A stretch of 64,000 nt of DNA. Source: UBA8079 sp049601915. Its GTDB lineage: Bacteria > Pseudomonadota > Alphaproteobacteria > UBA6615. The stretch covers positions 248,001 through 312,000 of the forward strand of contig JBMYRB010000003.1 in the NCBI GenBank assembly GCA_049601915.1, read 5' to 3'. Below, in pieces: positions 34,161-43,600 of the stretch. Numbering within the stretch: position 1 is the first letter of the stretch; each line of letters starts with the position of its first letter. The position numbers were made by a program, and so were the translations under genes. The notes under the pieces are model-generated. The model was not told where the DNA came from and did no database searches. It worked only from the letters and a program-made list of their open reading frames with translations.

Positions 34161-36500
34161 TCAACCGTTGAGCGCGCGCCAGATTTTCTCCGGCGTCGCC
34201 GGCATGTCGAAATCGATGGTTTTGCCCCGGGCGGCGAGCGCGTCTGCGATGGCGTTGATCACCGCCGGCAGCGCGCCGACGATCCCCGCCTCGCCGACGC
34301 CCTTCACGCCCAGGGGGTTGGCCGGCGACGGCACCTCATGGAAATCCACCGTCAGGGCCGGCAGGTCGACGGCGCGAGGCATTGCGTAATCCATGAATGA
34401 CCCGGTCAGGAGCTGGCCGGTCTCCCGGTCGTAGACGACCTGCTCCAATAGCGCCTGGCCGATCCCCTGCATCACTCCGCCATGGACCTGGCCATGGACG
34501 ATCGGCGGGTTGATCACCGTGCCGCAATCGTCGATCGCGGTGTAGCGGGCGAGCGTGATGGTGCCGGTATCCGGGTCGATCTCGAGTTCGCAGACATGGC
34601 AACCATTGGGGAAGAACTGGTCGGCGGCGGCGAACTTCTCGTTGGAATCAAGGCTGGTCGGGATGTCTGCCGGCGCATCTGCCGTCATCAACCTTCGCGT
34701 TACGGCCGCGAGGTCGAGCAGCGCGATCTGGCGATCCGTGCCGGTGACCCGAAACTTCCCCTCGTGAAATTCGATATCGGCGACCGCGGCCTCCAGCAGA
34801 TGGGCCGCCACCTGCGTGCCCTTCTCGATCACCGCATCGCAGGTGAGCGCGATCGCCGCGCCGGCCATGGTCATGGAGCGGGACGCGATGGTCGCGATCC
34901 CCAGCGGTGCGGTGTTGCTGTCGCCCTGGCGCAGATGGACCCGGTCGAAGGGCAAATCTAGCCGCTCGGCCACCACCTGTACGAAGCTCGTCTCATGGCC
35001 CTGCCCCTGGCTCAGGGTCGCGACCACCAGGTCGACGTCACCGTCGTCGCGGAACTCGATCTTCGCACCCTCATGAGGAAATCCGCCGATGCACTCCAGA
35101 TAGCTGGCGATGCCACGTCCGCGCAGACGGCCATTGCCAGCGCTGGCTTCAGCGCGCGCGGCGTATCCGTCCCAGTCGGCCAGCGCGAGGGTCTTGTCCA
35201 GCACGGCCTCGAACTCACCGGAATCATATGTCCGCCCGACGGGCGTCACATACGGCATCCAGTCCGGCGGAATCATGTTCCGGCGGCGCAACTCGATCGG
35301 GTCATGTCCGGTCTCGCGCGCCGCCTGATCGACCAACCGTTCGATCACGTATGAGGCCTGCTCCCGTCCGGCCCCGCGATAGGGCCCGACCGAGAGATTA
35401 TGAGTGACTACGAGGCGCACATCGATGTCGACGACCGGCGTGCGATACACGAGCGGCAGGCCATTGGAGAAGTTGCGGAGCGGCATGCCCGTGCCGTTAC
35501 ACGCGTAATAGGCCCCCATGGCTTCGTCGAGGACCACCCGCAGGGCCGTGAAATTGCCCGCGCCGTCGAGCGCAAGAGACACATCCATCACCGCATCGCG
35601 GGCATGGGCCTCGCCGAGGAAATGCTCAGACCGGCTGCCGGTCCATTTGACCGGCCGGTCAAGCGCCCGGGCTGCGAAAAGGATCGCGATGTCTTCGGGG
35701 AACGGCTGCTCCTTGACCCCGAAACCGCCGCCCACATCGCCGCTCAGCACCCGCATGTGGGCGCGTTCAATATCGAAGACCTGCTCACACAGGATCTCCA
35801 TGAAATACTGCACTCCCTGGCTGCTGGCCACGAGGGTGAAGCGGTCGTCTTCAACCTCCCAACTGGCGACACTGGTGCGCGGCTCCATCGGGTTTGCGGC
35901 CAGGCGGTTATTGGCCAACGACAGGCGTGTCACATGGGCGGCTTCGGCAAAGGCCTGATCCGCCGCCTCCTTGTCGCCCCGATGCCAGATCTGACCGATA
36001 TTGCCGGGCGCATCGTCCCAGACCGTCGGCGCGCCGGGGGCCAGCGCATCGGCAATGGTCACGGCGGCGGGCAGTTCCACGATGTCCAGTTCAATCATGG
36101 CCGCGGCATCGTCAGCCTGGGCTCGGGTCTCGGCGACCACCAGCGCGACCGCCTCACCCACGTGCCGCACCTTGCCCTGGGCCAGGCCCGGACGCGGCGT
36201 GTGAAGCGGCGGGTCGGACTGGATCTGGGCTGATTGATATTTCGGCCAGCGGGCCACGATATGCCCGACCCCGGCCGCCGCCAGATCGTCCCCGACGAAG
36301 ACAGTGATCACGCCCGGTGCCTTCGTTGCCGCATCCGCATCCACACCCCGGATGATGCCATGGGCGACCGGGGAACGGACGAAAGACGCATATACCTGCC
36401 CGTCCCGGTTGACGTCGTCGGCGAACCGGCCCCGGCCGGTCAGTAGCCGGACATCCTCGCGCCGGCGCACCGGCTGCGCAATCCCGTGTGTTCCGCTCAT
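34161..36500 (-). CDS. xanthine dehydrogenase family molybdopterin-binding subunit (CoxL form II-like)
   Basis: The 779-residue subunit starts MSGTHGIAQPVRRREDVRLL with GAGGCG upstream. Key regions are VGPYRGAGREQ (the form II variant of the CoxL active-site loop, not the VAYRCSFR of true CO dehydrogenase), TLSQGQGHETSFVQV and GVGEAGIVGALPAV with the catalytic Glu. Members oxidise aldehydes, purines or N-heterocycles at a molybdenum centre and normally need iron-sulfur and FAD subunits. Neither is encoded next to it, which is unusual. It is followed closely by the TauD-like gene and preceded by a MetE-like gene. Confidence 0.92.
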   Translation of the reverse strand: MSGTHGIAQPVRRREDVRLLTGRGRFADDVNRDGQVYASFVRSPVAHGIIRGVDADAATKAPGVITVFVGDDLAAAGVGHIVARWPKYQSAQIQSDPPLHTPRPGLAQGKVRHVGEAVALVVAETRAQADDAAAMIELDIVELPAAVTIADALAPGAPTVWDDAPGNIGQIWHRGDKEAADQAFAEAAHVTRLSLANNRLAANPMEPRTSVASWEVEDDRFTLVASSQGVQYFMEILCEQVFDIERAHMRVLSGDVGGGFGVKEQPFPEDIAILFAARALDRPVKWTGSRSEHFLGEAHARDAVMDVSLALDGAGNFTALRVVLDEAMGAYYACNGTGMPLRNFSNGLPLVYRTPVVDIDVRLVVTHNLSVGPYRGAGREQASYVIERLVDQAARETGHDPIELRRRNMIPPDWMPYVTPVGRTYDSGEFEAVLDKTLALADWDGYAARAEASAGNGRLRGRGIASYLECIGGFPHEGAKIEFRDDGDVDLVVATLSQGQGHETSFVQVVAERLDLPFDRVHLRQGDSNTAPLGIATIASRSMTMAGAAIALTCDAVIEKGTQVAAHLLEAAVADIEFHEGKFRVTGTDRQIALLDLAAVTRRLMTADAPADIPTSLDSNEKFAAADQFFPNGCHVCELEIDPDTGTITLARYTAIDDCGTVINPPIVHGQVHGGVMQGIGQALLEQVVYDRETGQLLTGSFMDYAMPRAVDLPALTVDFHEVPSPANPLGVKGVGEAGIVGALPAVINAIADALAARGKTIDFDMPATPEKIWRALNG

Positions 36501-36542
36501 GGAAATCGCCTCATAATCAAAAAAAACCGCACCCTGAGCCGG

Positions 36543-37721
36543 CTAGTCCGCCATCGGAACCATAGAGATTTGCGGGTCTGTCGCCGGCACATAGACCTCG
36601 TCGAGGCCCAGCTCCTTGCGCACCATGTTGGCGCCGCGCACCAGGGAGACCATCTTGTAGAAGGCGTGCATGCGGCTCGCCGCCCCGCGTCCGAAGCCGC
36701 AGTCGCTCGACAGGATCAGCCGCTCCGGCTCGATATGCTTGAGCGCCCGGCGGATCAGGTCGGCCACGTCTTCCGGTCGCTCCACCTGCAGGGTGCGGTG
36801 GCTGATGACGCCCAGCGCGATCTTCTTGTCCTTGGAGATCAACTTGCCGAAATGTTCCAGGTCCATGCCGTTGTTGGTGGCCCCCTCGACGGTGATCACG
36901 TCCACATCGAGCTGGTCGAGATAGGGCAGTGCGTGTTCGTAGGAGGCGTGCTCGGCAAACATCTTCTGGGCCGCGGGTGAACCCCAGCAGGTGTGGCACC
37001 AGACTTCCGTCTTGTCGCGCAGCCCTGCGACCTCGCGGTTGAACGCCTCCACATACTGCTCGGCCGAGACCTCCTGGCCGGGCACCTGCATCGACTGGTG
37101 GATCGACGGCTCCTCGACCTGCAACAGCGGCGCGCCGGCATCCGCCAGCGCGTGATACTCGGCGTTGAAGGCATCGGACAGCGCCATCAGCAGGTCGCGG
37201 GTGTCGTCATAGTGATCGTTGATGCACATATGGCTGATCACCTGGGCCGAGATCGAGCCGATCTTCACCGGCTTGTCGGTCATCCCCGCCATCGCCTTGT
37301 AGACCCGGTCGAGCTGCAGGTCGGTCTTGCCCACGGGCCCGGTCACATGGGGCGTGAGCCGGGTCTCGATCACCTCCCAGATCAGGTCCCCCGGCCCCTT
37401 GTCGGCCATCGCGGCATAGGGCTGCACGGCGACGCCCGGCGGGCCGAACCCCTCGATGCGTTCGTAGGCGTAGCTCACCCAGCTGCGGCCCGCGACATCA
37501 TCATCCAGCCGTGTGTCACCGTCGACCAGGATGTCTATGCCCGCGCGGTTCTGGGTCGCCGTGTGGCAGGCCAGGCAGTCGAAATGTTGCTCCCGATACG
37601 CGCGCTGGGCGAAACCGGTCGACAGCGGCGCGCCCCGCAGGTTCTCCGTGTACCAGCTCGGCCGCGGCAGCGCCCCGGTCGTGGTGGTCTGCAGGACCTT
37701 GTCCTTGGTGGCGACGAACAT
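36543..37721 (-). CDS. MetE C-terminal-like cobalamin-independent methyltransferase
   Basis: The 392-residue protein corresponds to the catalytic half of cobalamin-independent methionine synthase. The zinc ligands are all present: His243 and Cys245 in WCHTCWG, Glu279 in TVEGATNNG and Cys341 in SSDCGFG. EEPSIHQ and LGVISHRTLQVERPE are also family text. It lacks the N-terminal half of real MetE (about 750 residues), and such short proteins often move methyl groups from other donors or belong to catabolic clusters. A strong GGGGGAGAG site precedes its ATG. Its place beside CoxL and TauD homologues suggests use of a methylated substrate, which is inference. Confidence 0.87.
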   Translation of the reverse strand: MFVATKDKVLQTTTTGALPRPSWYTENLRGAPLSTGFAQRAYREQHFDCLACHTATQNRAGIDILVDGDTRLDDDVAGRSWVSYAYERIEGFGPPGVAVQPYAAMADKGPGDLIWEVIETRLTPHVTGPVGKTDLQLDRVYKAMAGMTDKPVKIGSISAQVISHMCINDHYDDTRDLLMALSDAFNAEYHALADAGAPLLQVEEPSIHQSMQVPGQEVSAEQYVEAFNREVAGLRDKTEVWCHTCWGSPAAQKMFAEHASYEHALPYLDQLDVDVITVEGATNNGMDLEHFGKLISKDKKIALGVISHRTLQVERPEDVADLIRRALKHIEPERLILSSDCGFGRGAASRMHAFYKMVSLVRGANMVRKELGLDEVYVPATDPQISMVPMAD

Positions 37722-37752
37722 TGTCTCTCTCCCCCGTATTTACGTTAGACGG

Positions 37753-38034
37753 TCAGCCGGTTCCGGCGGTCTTGATGAATTTGCGAATGATCTTGGTCTC
37801 GAACAGATCGGCTTTTTCATAGGGGTCTGCCGCCGTGATCGCCTCGGCTTCCGCACGGTCGGTCGCATCGACGATCCACACGCTGGCATTCATGTTCCCG
37901 TCATCATCCATCGTCGGCCCGGCGAAGAACAGCTTGTCGCCAATCTCTTCGGCATACTCCATATGCGCCGGGCGGGTCTCCATCCGCAGATCATGGGTGC
38001 CGGGTTTGTCCACCCGGTAGACGAAATAAAGCAT
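37753..38034 (-). CDS. YciI family protein
   Basis: Starting at the ATG at 38034 (MLYFVYRVDKPGTHDLR) the protein has 93 residues and the YciI ferredoxin-like fold pattern: RPAHMEYAEEIGDKLFFAGP, SVWIVDATDRAEAEAITAADPY and a final YEKADLFETKIIR strand. The family has a conserved His-Asp pair and some members act in aromatic catabolism (muconolactone or dehalogenation steps). An ATG at 38064 would add ten residues. It stands just upstream of the MetE-like gene on the same strand, 31 bases away. Confidence 0.82.
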   Translation of the reverse strand: MLYFVYRVDKPGTHDLRMETRPAHMEYAEEIGDKLFFAGPTMDDDGNMNASVWIVDATDRAEAEAITAADPYEKADLFETKIIRKFIKTAGTG

Positions 38035-38193
38035 GTGAGGGTTTTCCCGCTGCGTGCGTATCACGCAGAATTTTAGTTGTTATTTGTATGCAGCCTATTG
38101 CGCGAGCCGGTCCGGCGCAATCACGGTGGACGTCGCCTGGATGGCGGGTCACACACCTGCACTCCGCTTTGACTCCCCCGTTCTCGAAAACTA

Positions 38194-38208
38194 GAACAAA
38201 ATAAGAAC
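38194..38208 (+). promoter_or_regulatory. LexA (SOS) box upstream of imuA
   Basis: GAAC-AAAATAA-GAAC is an exact match to the alphaproteobacterial LexA direct repeat (GAAC or GTTC with seven bases between). It lies 28 bases before the imuA GTG, so LexA would block the promoter until DNA damage. It is also bracketed by an 8-bp inverted repeat, CGTTCTCG at 38179 and CGAGAACG at 38215. Confidence 0.88.
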
Positions 38209-38235
38209 ATTTAGCGAGAACGGAACACAGCAACG

Positions 38236-39111
38236 GTGCCGGCGGATCCCCAACTCCTCCAGCGGCTGCGCAGCCGCATCGCCGCCATCGAGCGCGGCGG
38301 CGACGGGAGTCCATTCAGTGATGACACAGGCCTTGCCTTCGGTATTCCTGCGATCGACGAACATCTGCCCTGGCGCGGGCTGGCGACGGGAGCGGTTCAT
38401 GAACTCCTCGATGGTGACGCCCCCACCTCGAACAGCACCAGCAAGATCGGCGGCACCCTGAATGGCGCGGTCACGGCCTTCGCCGCCGCGCTGGCGGGCA
38501 AGGCCCAACAAGCCCGCGCGCGGCCGGTCGTCTGGATCGCGCCCCGCACTGGCCCGCGAGAAAGTCTCTACGCGCCGGGGCTCGCCGGGTTTGGTCTCGA
38601 CCCTTCCGATCTGATAGCGGTGCGGATACCGCCGTCAGGGAGCAGCGATTTCGCCGCGACGGCGTTATGGGCCATGGAAGAGGCGCTCCGCGCGCCGACA
38701 GTCGGGCTGGTCTGCGCGGAAATCGAGGATATGGATCTCACCGCCAGCCGCCGCCTGCAACTCGCCGCCGAAACCAGTGGCGGGCTCGGCCTGCTGCTGC
38801 GCCGGGATATGGGTGCCCTGCCCCCGACCGCGAGCGTCAGCCGCTGGCGGATCGCCGCGCTGCCGGGCGGACCCGCCGAATACGCCAACCTGCCCGGCGT
38901 CACGCGCTGGCGGGCCGAACTGCTGCGCGCCCGGGGCGGGCGCCCCAAGACCTGGCAACTGGAATGGAACGATGACGGACAGGATAAACCCCAAACGGCG
39001 GGTGGTTTCGCTCTGGTTTCCCAGCTTCGCGACCGACCGCTGCCACCGGAACCTAGAACGCCGGATGAAGCGGCAATCCCGCGCGCAAGAAACTACCGCC
39101 GCACGGCCTGA
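38236..39111 (+). CDS. imuA: ImuA, RecA-like mutasome component
   Basis: The 291-residue protein starts at a GTG at 38236 (MPADPQLLQRLRSRIAAIER). It has the ImuA layout: LAFGIPAIDEHLPWRGLATGAVHEL near 35-57, a degenerate RecA-like core including RPVVWIAPR and GLVCAEIEDMDLTASRRLQL, and the C-terminal WQLEW region. ImuA works with ImuB and DnaE2 in SOS-induced translesion synthesis. It overlaps imuB by about 140 bases, a normal feature of these operons, and is under the LexA box. Confidence 0.9.
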   Translation: MPADPQLLQRLRSRIAAIERGGDGSPFSDDTGLAFGIPAIDEHLPWRGLATGAVHELLDGDAPTSNSTSKIGGTLNGAVTAFAAALAGKAQQARARPVVWIAPRTGPRESLYAPGLAGFGLDPSDLIAVRIPPSGSSDFAATALWAMEEALRAPTVGLVCAEIEDMDLTASRRLQLAAETSGGLGLLLRRDMGALPPTASVSRWRIAALPGGPAEYANLPGVTRWRAELLRARGGRPKTWQLEWNDDGQDKPQTAGGFALVSQLRDRPLPPEPRTPDEAAIPRARNYRRTA

Positions 39112-40633
39112 ACTGGTCATGGCCATGCCCGAAGGGGGTACCGTGCGCCTGAGCGCGGTGACTTTGGCCGCCCAGAAGGCCGGGCTGTCCCCGGGCCAGA
39201 CCCTTGCCGACGCCCGCGCGCTGATTCCCGATGTCGCAGTTCATGACGCGGACCCGGCGGGCGACAGCGCGACCCTGGAGCGGATCGCCGCCTGGTGTAC
39301 CCGCTACACGCCGTGGACCGCCCCCTCGGGGCTGGAGAACGGTGGTGCTGCGGGCATCTGGCTGGATGTGTCCGGCTGTGCGCATCTGTTCGGCGGCGAA
39401 GCGGCCATGCTCGACAACATGACTGCACGTCTGGCCACCATCGGCTACACCGCGCGGGCCGGCCTCGCCGATACGGCGGGAGCCGCCTGGGCCGCGGCGC
39501 GCTTTGGTAAACCCGGCAAGGCGCGCTGCGTGATCTTTCCCGCAGGCGAGCACGCCGGCCGGCTCGCGCCCTTCCCCAACGCAGCCCTGCGTCTGCCGCC
39601 GGACATTCTCGACGGCCTCGAACGGCTGGGTCTGCGAAGTATCGGTGATCTGGCGAACTTGCCCCGTGCGGGTCTGGCGCGCCGGTTCGGGGAATTGCCT
39701 GCCCGCCGACTGGACCAGGCCCTAGGGCGGGTCGACGAGCCGATCTCCCCTCGCGCACCCGCCCCCATCTGGCGCCTGCGCACCACGTTCGCCGAGGCGC
39801 TGGGCCGCGAGGAACATATCGCGGCGGCCGCCCGCAACCTGACCGAGGCGCTGTGCAACCGCCTCGCCCGGGCCGAACGCGGTGCCCGCCGGCTGGAGCT
39901 GTGTCTCTATCGGGTCGGCGGACGGGTCGACACGATCATGGCCGGCACCAGCCGGGCGAGCCACGATCCCGATCATCTCGCACGATTGCTCAACGAACAG
40001 CTTGAGCGCCTGCCCGAGCCGCCGACCTCCGCGCCCGACCCTCTGAGTGCGGCCGCCGAGGCCATGGTCGAGACCCTGACCCTCGCCGCGGTGGTCACCG
40101 AGCCGTTACGTGCCACCCAGACTCGTCTTGCCACAGGAGAAAGAGGGCAATGTGACAGTGATCCCGTCGCCCTGGAACGCCTGGTCGATCGTCTGGCCGG
40201 GCGTCTCGGCCCCGACAATGTGATGCGCTTTGCCGCCCGCGACACCCATCTGCCCGAGCGGGTGCAGGAAGGCGCGTCTGCCCTGGCGGAATCCCCCGGC
40301 TCTGCCTCATGGCACCCCTCGCAACCCCGGCCGCCGCGCCTACTCGCCCGGCCCGAACCGGTCGAGGCCATGGCCCCGGTGCCCGACGATCCGCCGGTGT
40401 TGTTTCGCTGGCGCGGACACACCCACCGGATCACCCGCGCCGAGGGCCCCGAGCGGATCGAACCCGAATGGTGGCGCGCACCCGGCGGCGACCTGCTCGA
40501 CGCCGACACTCGCGACTATTACCGGGTGGAAGACGCAGACGGCCGCCGCTTCTGGCTTTATCGAGAGGGCCTGTATGACCGCAAAGCCGCCGACACCCCG
40601 CCCCGCTGGTTCCTGCACGGGCTGTTCGGATGA
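38972..40633 (+). CDS. imuB: ImuB, Y-family polymerase-like mutasome hub
   Basis: The ATG at 38972 gives MTDRINPKRRVVSLWFPSFA, the standard ImuB start, and 553 residues. It has the polymerase-Y fold (GIWLDVSGCAHLFGGEAAML, TARAGLADTAGAAWAAARF, LGLRSIGDLANLP with helix-hairpin-helix, LPARRLDQALGRVDEP) but lacks the acidic catalytic residues of active DinB, as expected of ImuB. ImuB links the beta clamp, ImuA and DnaE2. The C-terminal part RRFWLYREGLYD is also conserved. Its stop overlaps dnaE2 (ATGA). Confidence 0.92.
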   Translation: MTDRINPKRRVVSLWFPSFATDRCHRNLERRMKRQSRAQETTAARPELVMAMPEGGTVRLSAVTLAAQKAGLSPGQTLADARALIPDVAVHDADPAGDSATLERIAAWCTRYTPWTAPSGLENGGAAGIWLDVSGCAHLFGGEAAMLDNMTARLATIGYTARAGLADTAGAAWAAARFGKPGKARCVIFPAGEHAGRLAPFPNAALRLPPDILDGLERLGLRSIGDLANLPRAGLARRFGELPARRLDQALGRVDEPISPRAPAPIWRLRTTFAEALGREEHIAAAARNLTEALCNRLARAERGARRLELCLYRVGGRVDTIMAGTSRASHDPDHLARLLNEQLERLPEPPTSAPDPLSAAAEAMVETLTLAAVVTEPLRATQTRLATGERGQCDSDPVALERLVDRLAGRLGPDNVMRFAARDTHLPERVQEGASALAESPGSASWHPSQPRPPRLLARPEPVEAMAPVPDDPPVLFRWRGHTHRITRAEGPERIEPEWWRAPGGDLLDADTRDYYRVEDADGRRFWLYREGLYDRKAADTPPRWFLHGLFG

Positions 40634-43600
40634 ACGTGATCAATACCGCGCCCGAATATGTCGAACTCCAGGTGACCAGCAACTTCTCGTTCCTCGAAGG
40701 TGCCGCCCACCCCGAAGAACTGGCCGCGCAGGCCGCCGAACTGGGCCATCGGGCCGTCGCCATCGCCGACCGCAACACGCTGGCGGGGGTGGTGCGCGGG
40801 CATTTGGGGGCGAAACAGGCCGGAATCCGGTTGATCGTCGGCGTACGGCTGGACTTCATGGACGATTGCCCACCCCTGATTTGCCTGCCGACGGACAAGG
40901 CCGCCTACTCGCGCCTGTCTCAACTCCTGACCCTGGGCAAGCGCCGCGCGGAAAAGGCCCAGTGCCATTTAACGCTCGCCGACCTGACCAATCCGGAGGG
41001 CGTGTTTCTATGTGGCGCAGGACAGATCCTCCTCGCCCTTCCACCCGACGACCTGACGGAAACGGCCACCGGCATTTTCTCCAGCTTTTTGAATCGTCTA
41101 TCCGGCAAACTTGAATCAGAAACTTACCTCGCCGCCAGCCATCTCTACCGGGGCGACGACACAAGGCGGCTGGCCCGGCTCGCCGCCATCGCGGATGCCT
41201 GCGCCACGCCTCTCGTGGCCACCAACGATGTGCGCTATCACGTGGCCGAACGGCGCGCGCTCGCCGACGTCGTCACCTGCATCCGCGAGCATTACACCAT
41301 CGACAATGCAGGCCGCCGCCTGGCGGTTAACGCCGAGCGCCACCTGAAGCCCGCAAACGAAATGGCACGGTTGTTTCGCGATTACCCCGACGCGATCGCT
41401 CGGACTGGCGACATCGCCGCTAAATGCGGGTTTTCCCTCGACGAGCTGCGTTACGAATACCCTGCCGAGCCGGTCGCCGCCGGGCGCACGCCGGATGCCG
41501 AGCTGGCGCGGCTCACTTGGCGTGGCGCGGCCGATCGTTATCCAGACGGGATTTCCGCCAAAGTCCGCGCCCAGCTTGAACATGAACTCACCCTGATCGC
41601 CGAGCTTCGCTACGCCGCTTACTTCCTGACGGTCCACGACATCGTCCGGTTCGCCCGGTTGCGCGACATCCTGTACCAGGGGCGCGGATCGGCGGCGAAT
41701 TCGGCCGTATGCTTCTGTCTCGGCATCACCGCCGTGGATCCGGACCGCCTGGACCTGCTGTTCGAGCGGTTCATCTCCGCCGAGCGCAACGAGCCACCGG
41801 ATATCGACGTGGATTTCGAGCATGAACGTCGCGAAGAGGTGATCCAGTACATCTACGCCAAATACGGCCGCCACCGCGCCGGTCTGGCCGCCACGGTGAT
41901 CAGTTACCGCTCCCGCTCGGCCCTGCGCGAGGTCGGCAAGGCGCTGGGCCTGACCGAGGACACGGTGGCCGCCCTGTCGGGCCAAGTCTGGGGCTGGTCC
42001 AACGAGGGAGTACCCGAGGAGGTGGTGCGGTCGCTGGGCCTCGACCCGAGTGATAACCGGCTGGGCCTCACGCTCAGCCTGACCCGCGAGCTGATCGGTT
42101 TTCCCCGGCACCTGTCCCAGCATGTCGGCGGCTTCGTCATCACCCGTGACCGGCTCGACGCAATGGTGCCCATCGAAAACGCGGCGATGGACGACCGCAC
42201 GGTGATCGAATGGGACAAGGACGATCTCGATGCGCTGGGCATCCTCAAGATCGACGTGCTGGCGCTGGGCATGCTGACCTGCATCCGTAAGGCCTTCACC
42301 CTGCTCGCCGATCATTATGACCGCCCGCTCGAGCTGGCGAGCGTACCGGCGGAAGATCCGGCAGTCTATGAGATGCTCGGGAAAGCGGATTCTCTCGGCG
42401 TGTTCCAGGTCGAGAGCCGGGCCCAGATGGCCTTCCTGCCGCGCATGAAGCCGCGCAACTTCTATGATCTGGTCATCGAGGTGGGGATCATCCGTCCCGG
42501 GCCCATCCAGGGGGACATGGTGCATCCCTACATCCGGCGGCGCGACGGGCTGGAGACGGTCGAATTTCCCTCCCGGGAACTCGAAGATGTGCTGGGCAAA
42601 ACATTGGGCGTGCCGCTGTTCCAGGAACAGGCGATGCAGATCGCCATCGTCGCCGCCGGTTTCACCCCCGGCGAGGCCGACCAACTGCGCCGCGCCATGG
42701 CGACCTTCCGCAAGACCGGCACCATCCACACCTTCCACGCCAAGATGGTCGAGGGCATGGCCACGCGAGGTTACGACCGCGACTTCGCCGAGCGCTGCTT
42801 CCGCCAGATCGAGGGGTTCGGCGAGTATGGCTTCCCCGAGAGCCACGCGGCCTCCTTCGCGCTGCTGGTCTATGTCTCCTCCTGGCTCAAATGCCACTAC
42901 CCGGACGTCTTCGCCGCCGCCCTGCTCAACAGCCAGCCCATGGGTTTCTACGCACCTGCCCAGATCGTCCGTGATGCCCGCGAGCATGATGTCGAGGTGC
43001 GCGGGCCCGACGTGAACTATTCCCTGTGGGACAACCGGCTGGAGCCTCTGATTGGCGACAACCACGCGCTTCGCCTCGGCTTCCGGCAGATTAAGTCTCT
43101 TAACCGCGAGGCCGCCGAGGCGGTTGTGGACGCACGCCCGAACGAAGGCTACGTCTCGGTCGAGGATGTCTGGCGCCGCACCAACATCAACACCGTCGCC
43201 CTCGTGGCTCTTGCCGAGGCCGGCGGGTTCGATTCTCTCGGGCTGGCGCGGCGCGAGGTCCTGTGGGCGATCCGCGCACTCGGCCATAACGGCCGCGAGA
43301 CCGCCGCCGCCCTACCCCTGTTTGCCGCCGCTGAAGCCCGCGACGCCATTCCCGAGACGCCGATCGCGTTACCCGGCGAGACCGCCGGCGAGATCGTGGC
43401 CAACGATTATGCCGCGATCCGCATGTCCCTGAAGCATCACCCGGTGGGACTGCTGCGTGACGAACTCGACGAAATGAAGACCGTGCCCGCCCGCGAACTG
43501 CGCGAGCGCCCCAACGACCAGCGCCTGACCACGGCCGGGCTGATTTTGGTCCGCCAGCGACCGGGCACCGCCAAGGGCGTGATCTTCCTGACCCTCGAGG

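Noticed and set aside
34161..36500. True CO dehydrogenase (coxL form I)
   Set aside because: The active-site loop is PYRGAGR, not the VAYRCSFR of form I enzymes, and the other subunits are absent.
41116..43287. 723-codon open frame antisense to dnaE2
   Set aside because: It is the mirror of a real, motif-complete polymerase gene; high GC content produces long antisense frames. Its translation has no family motif.
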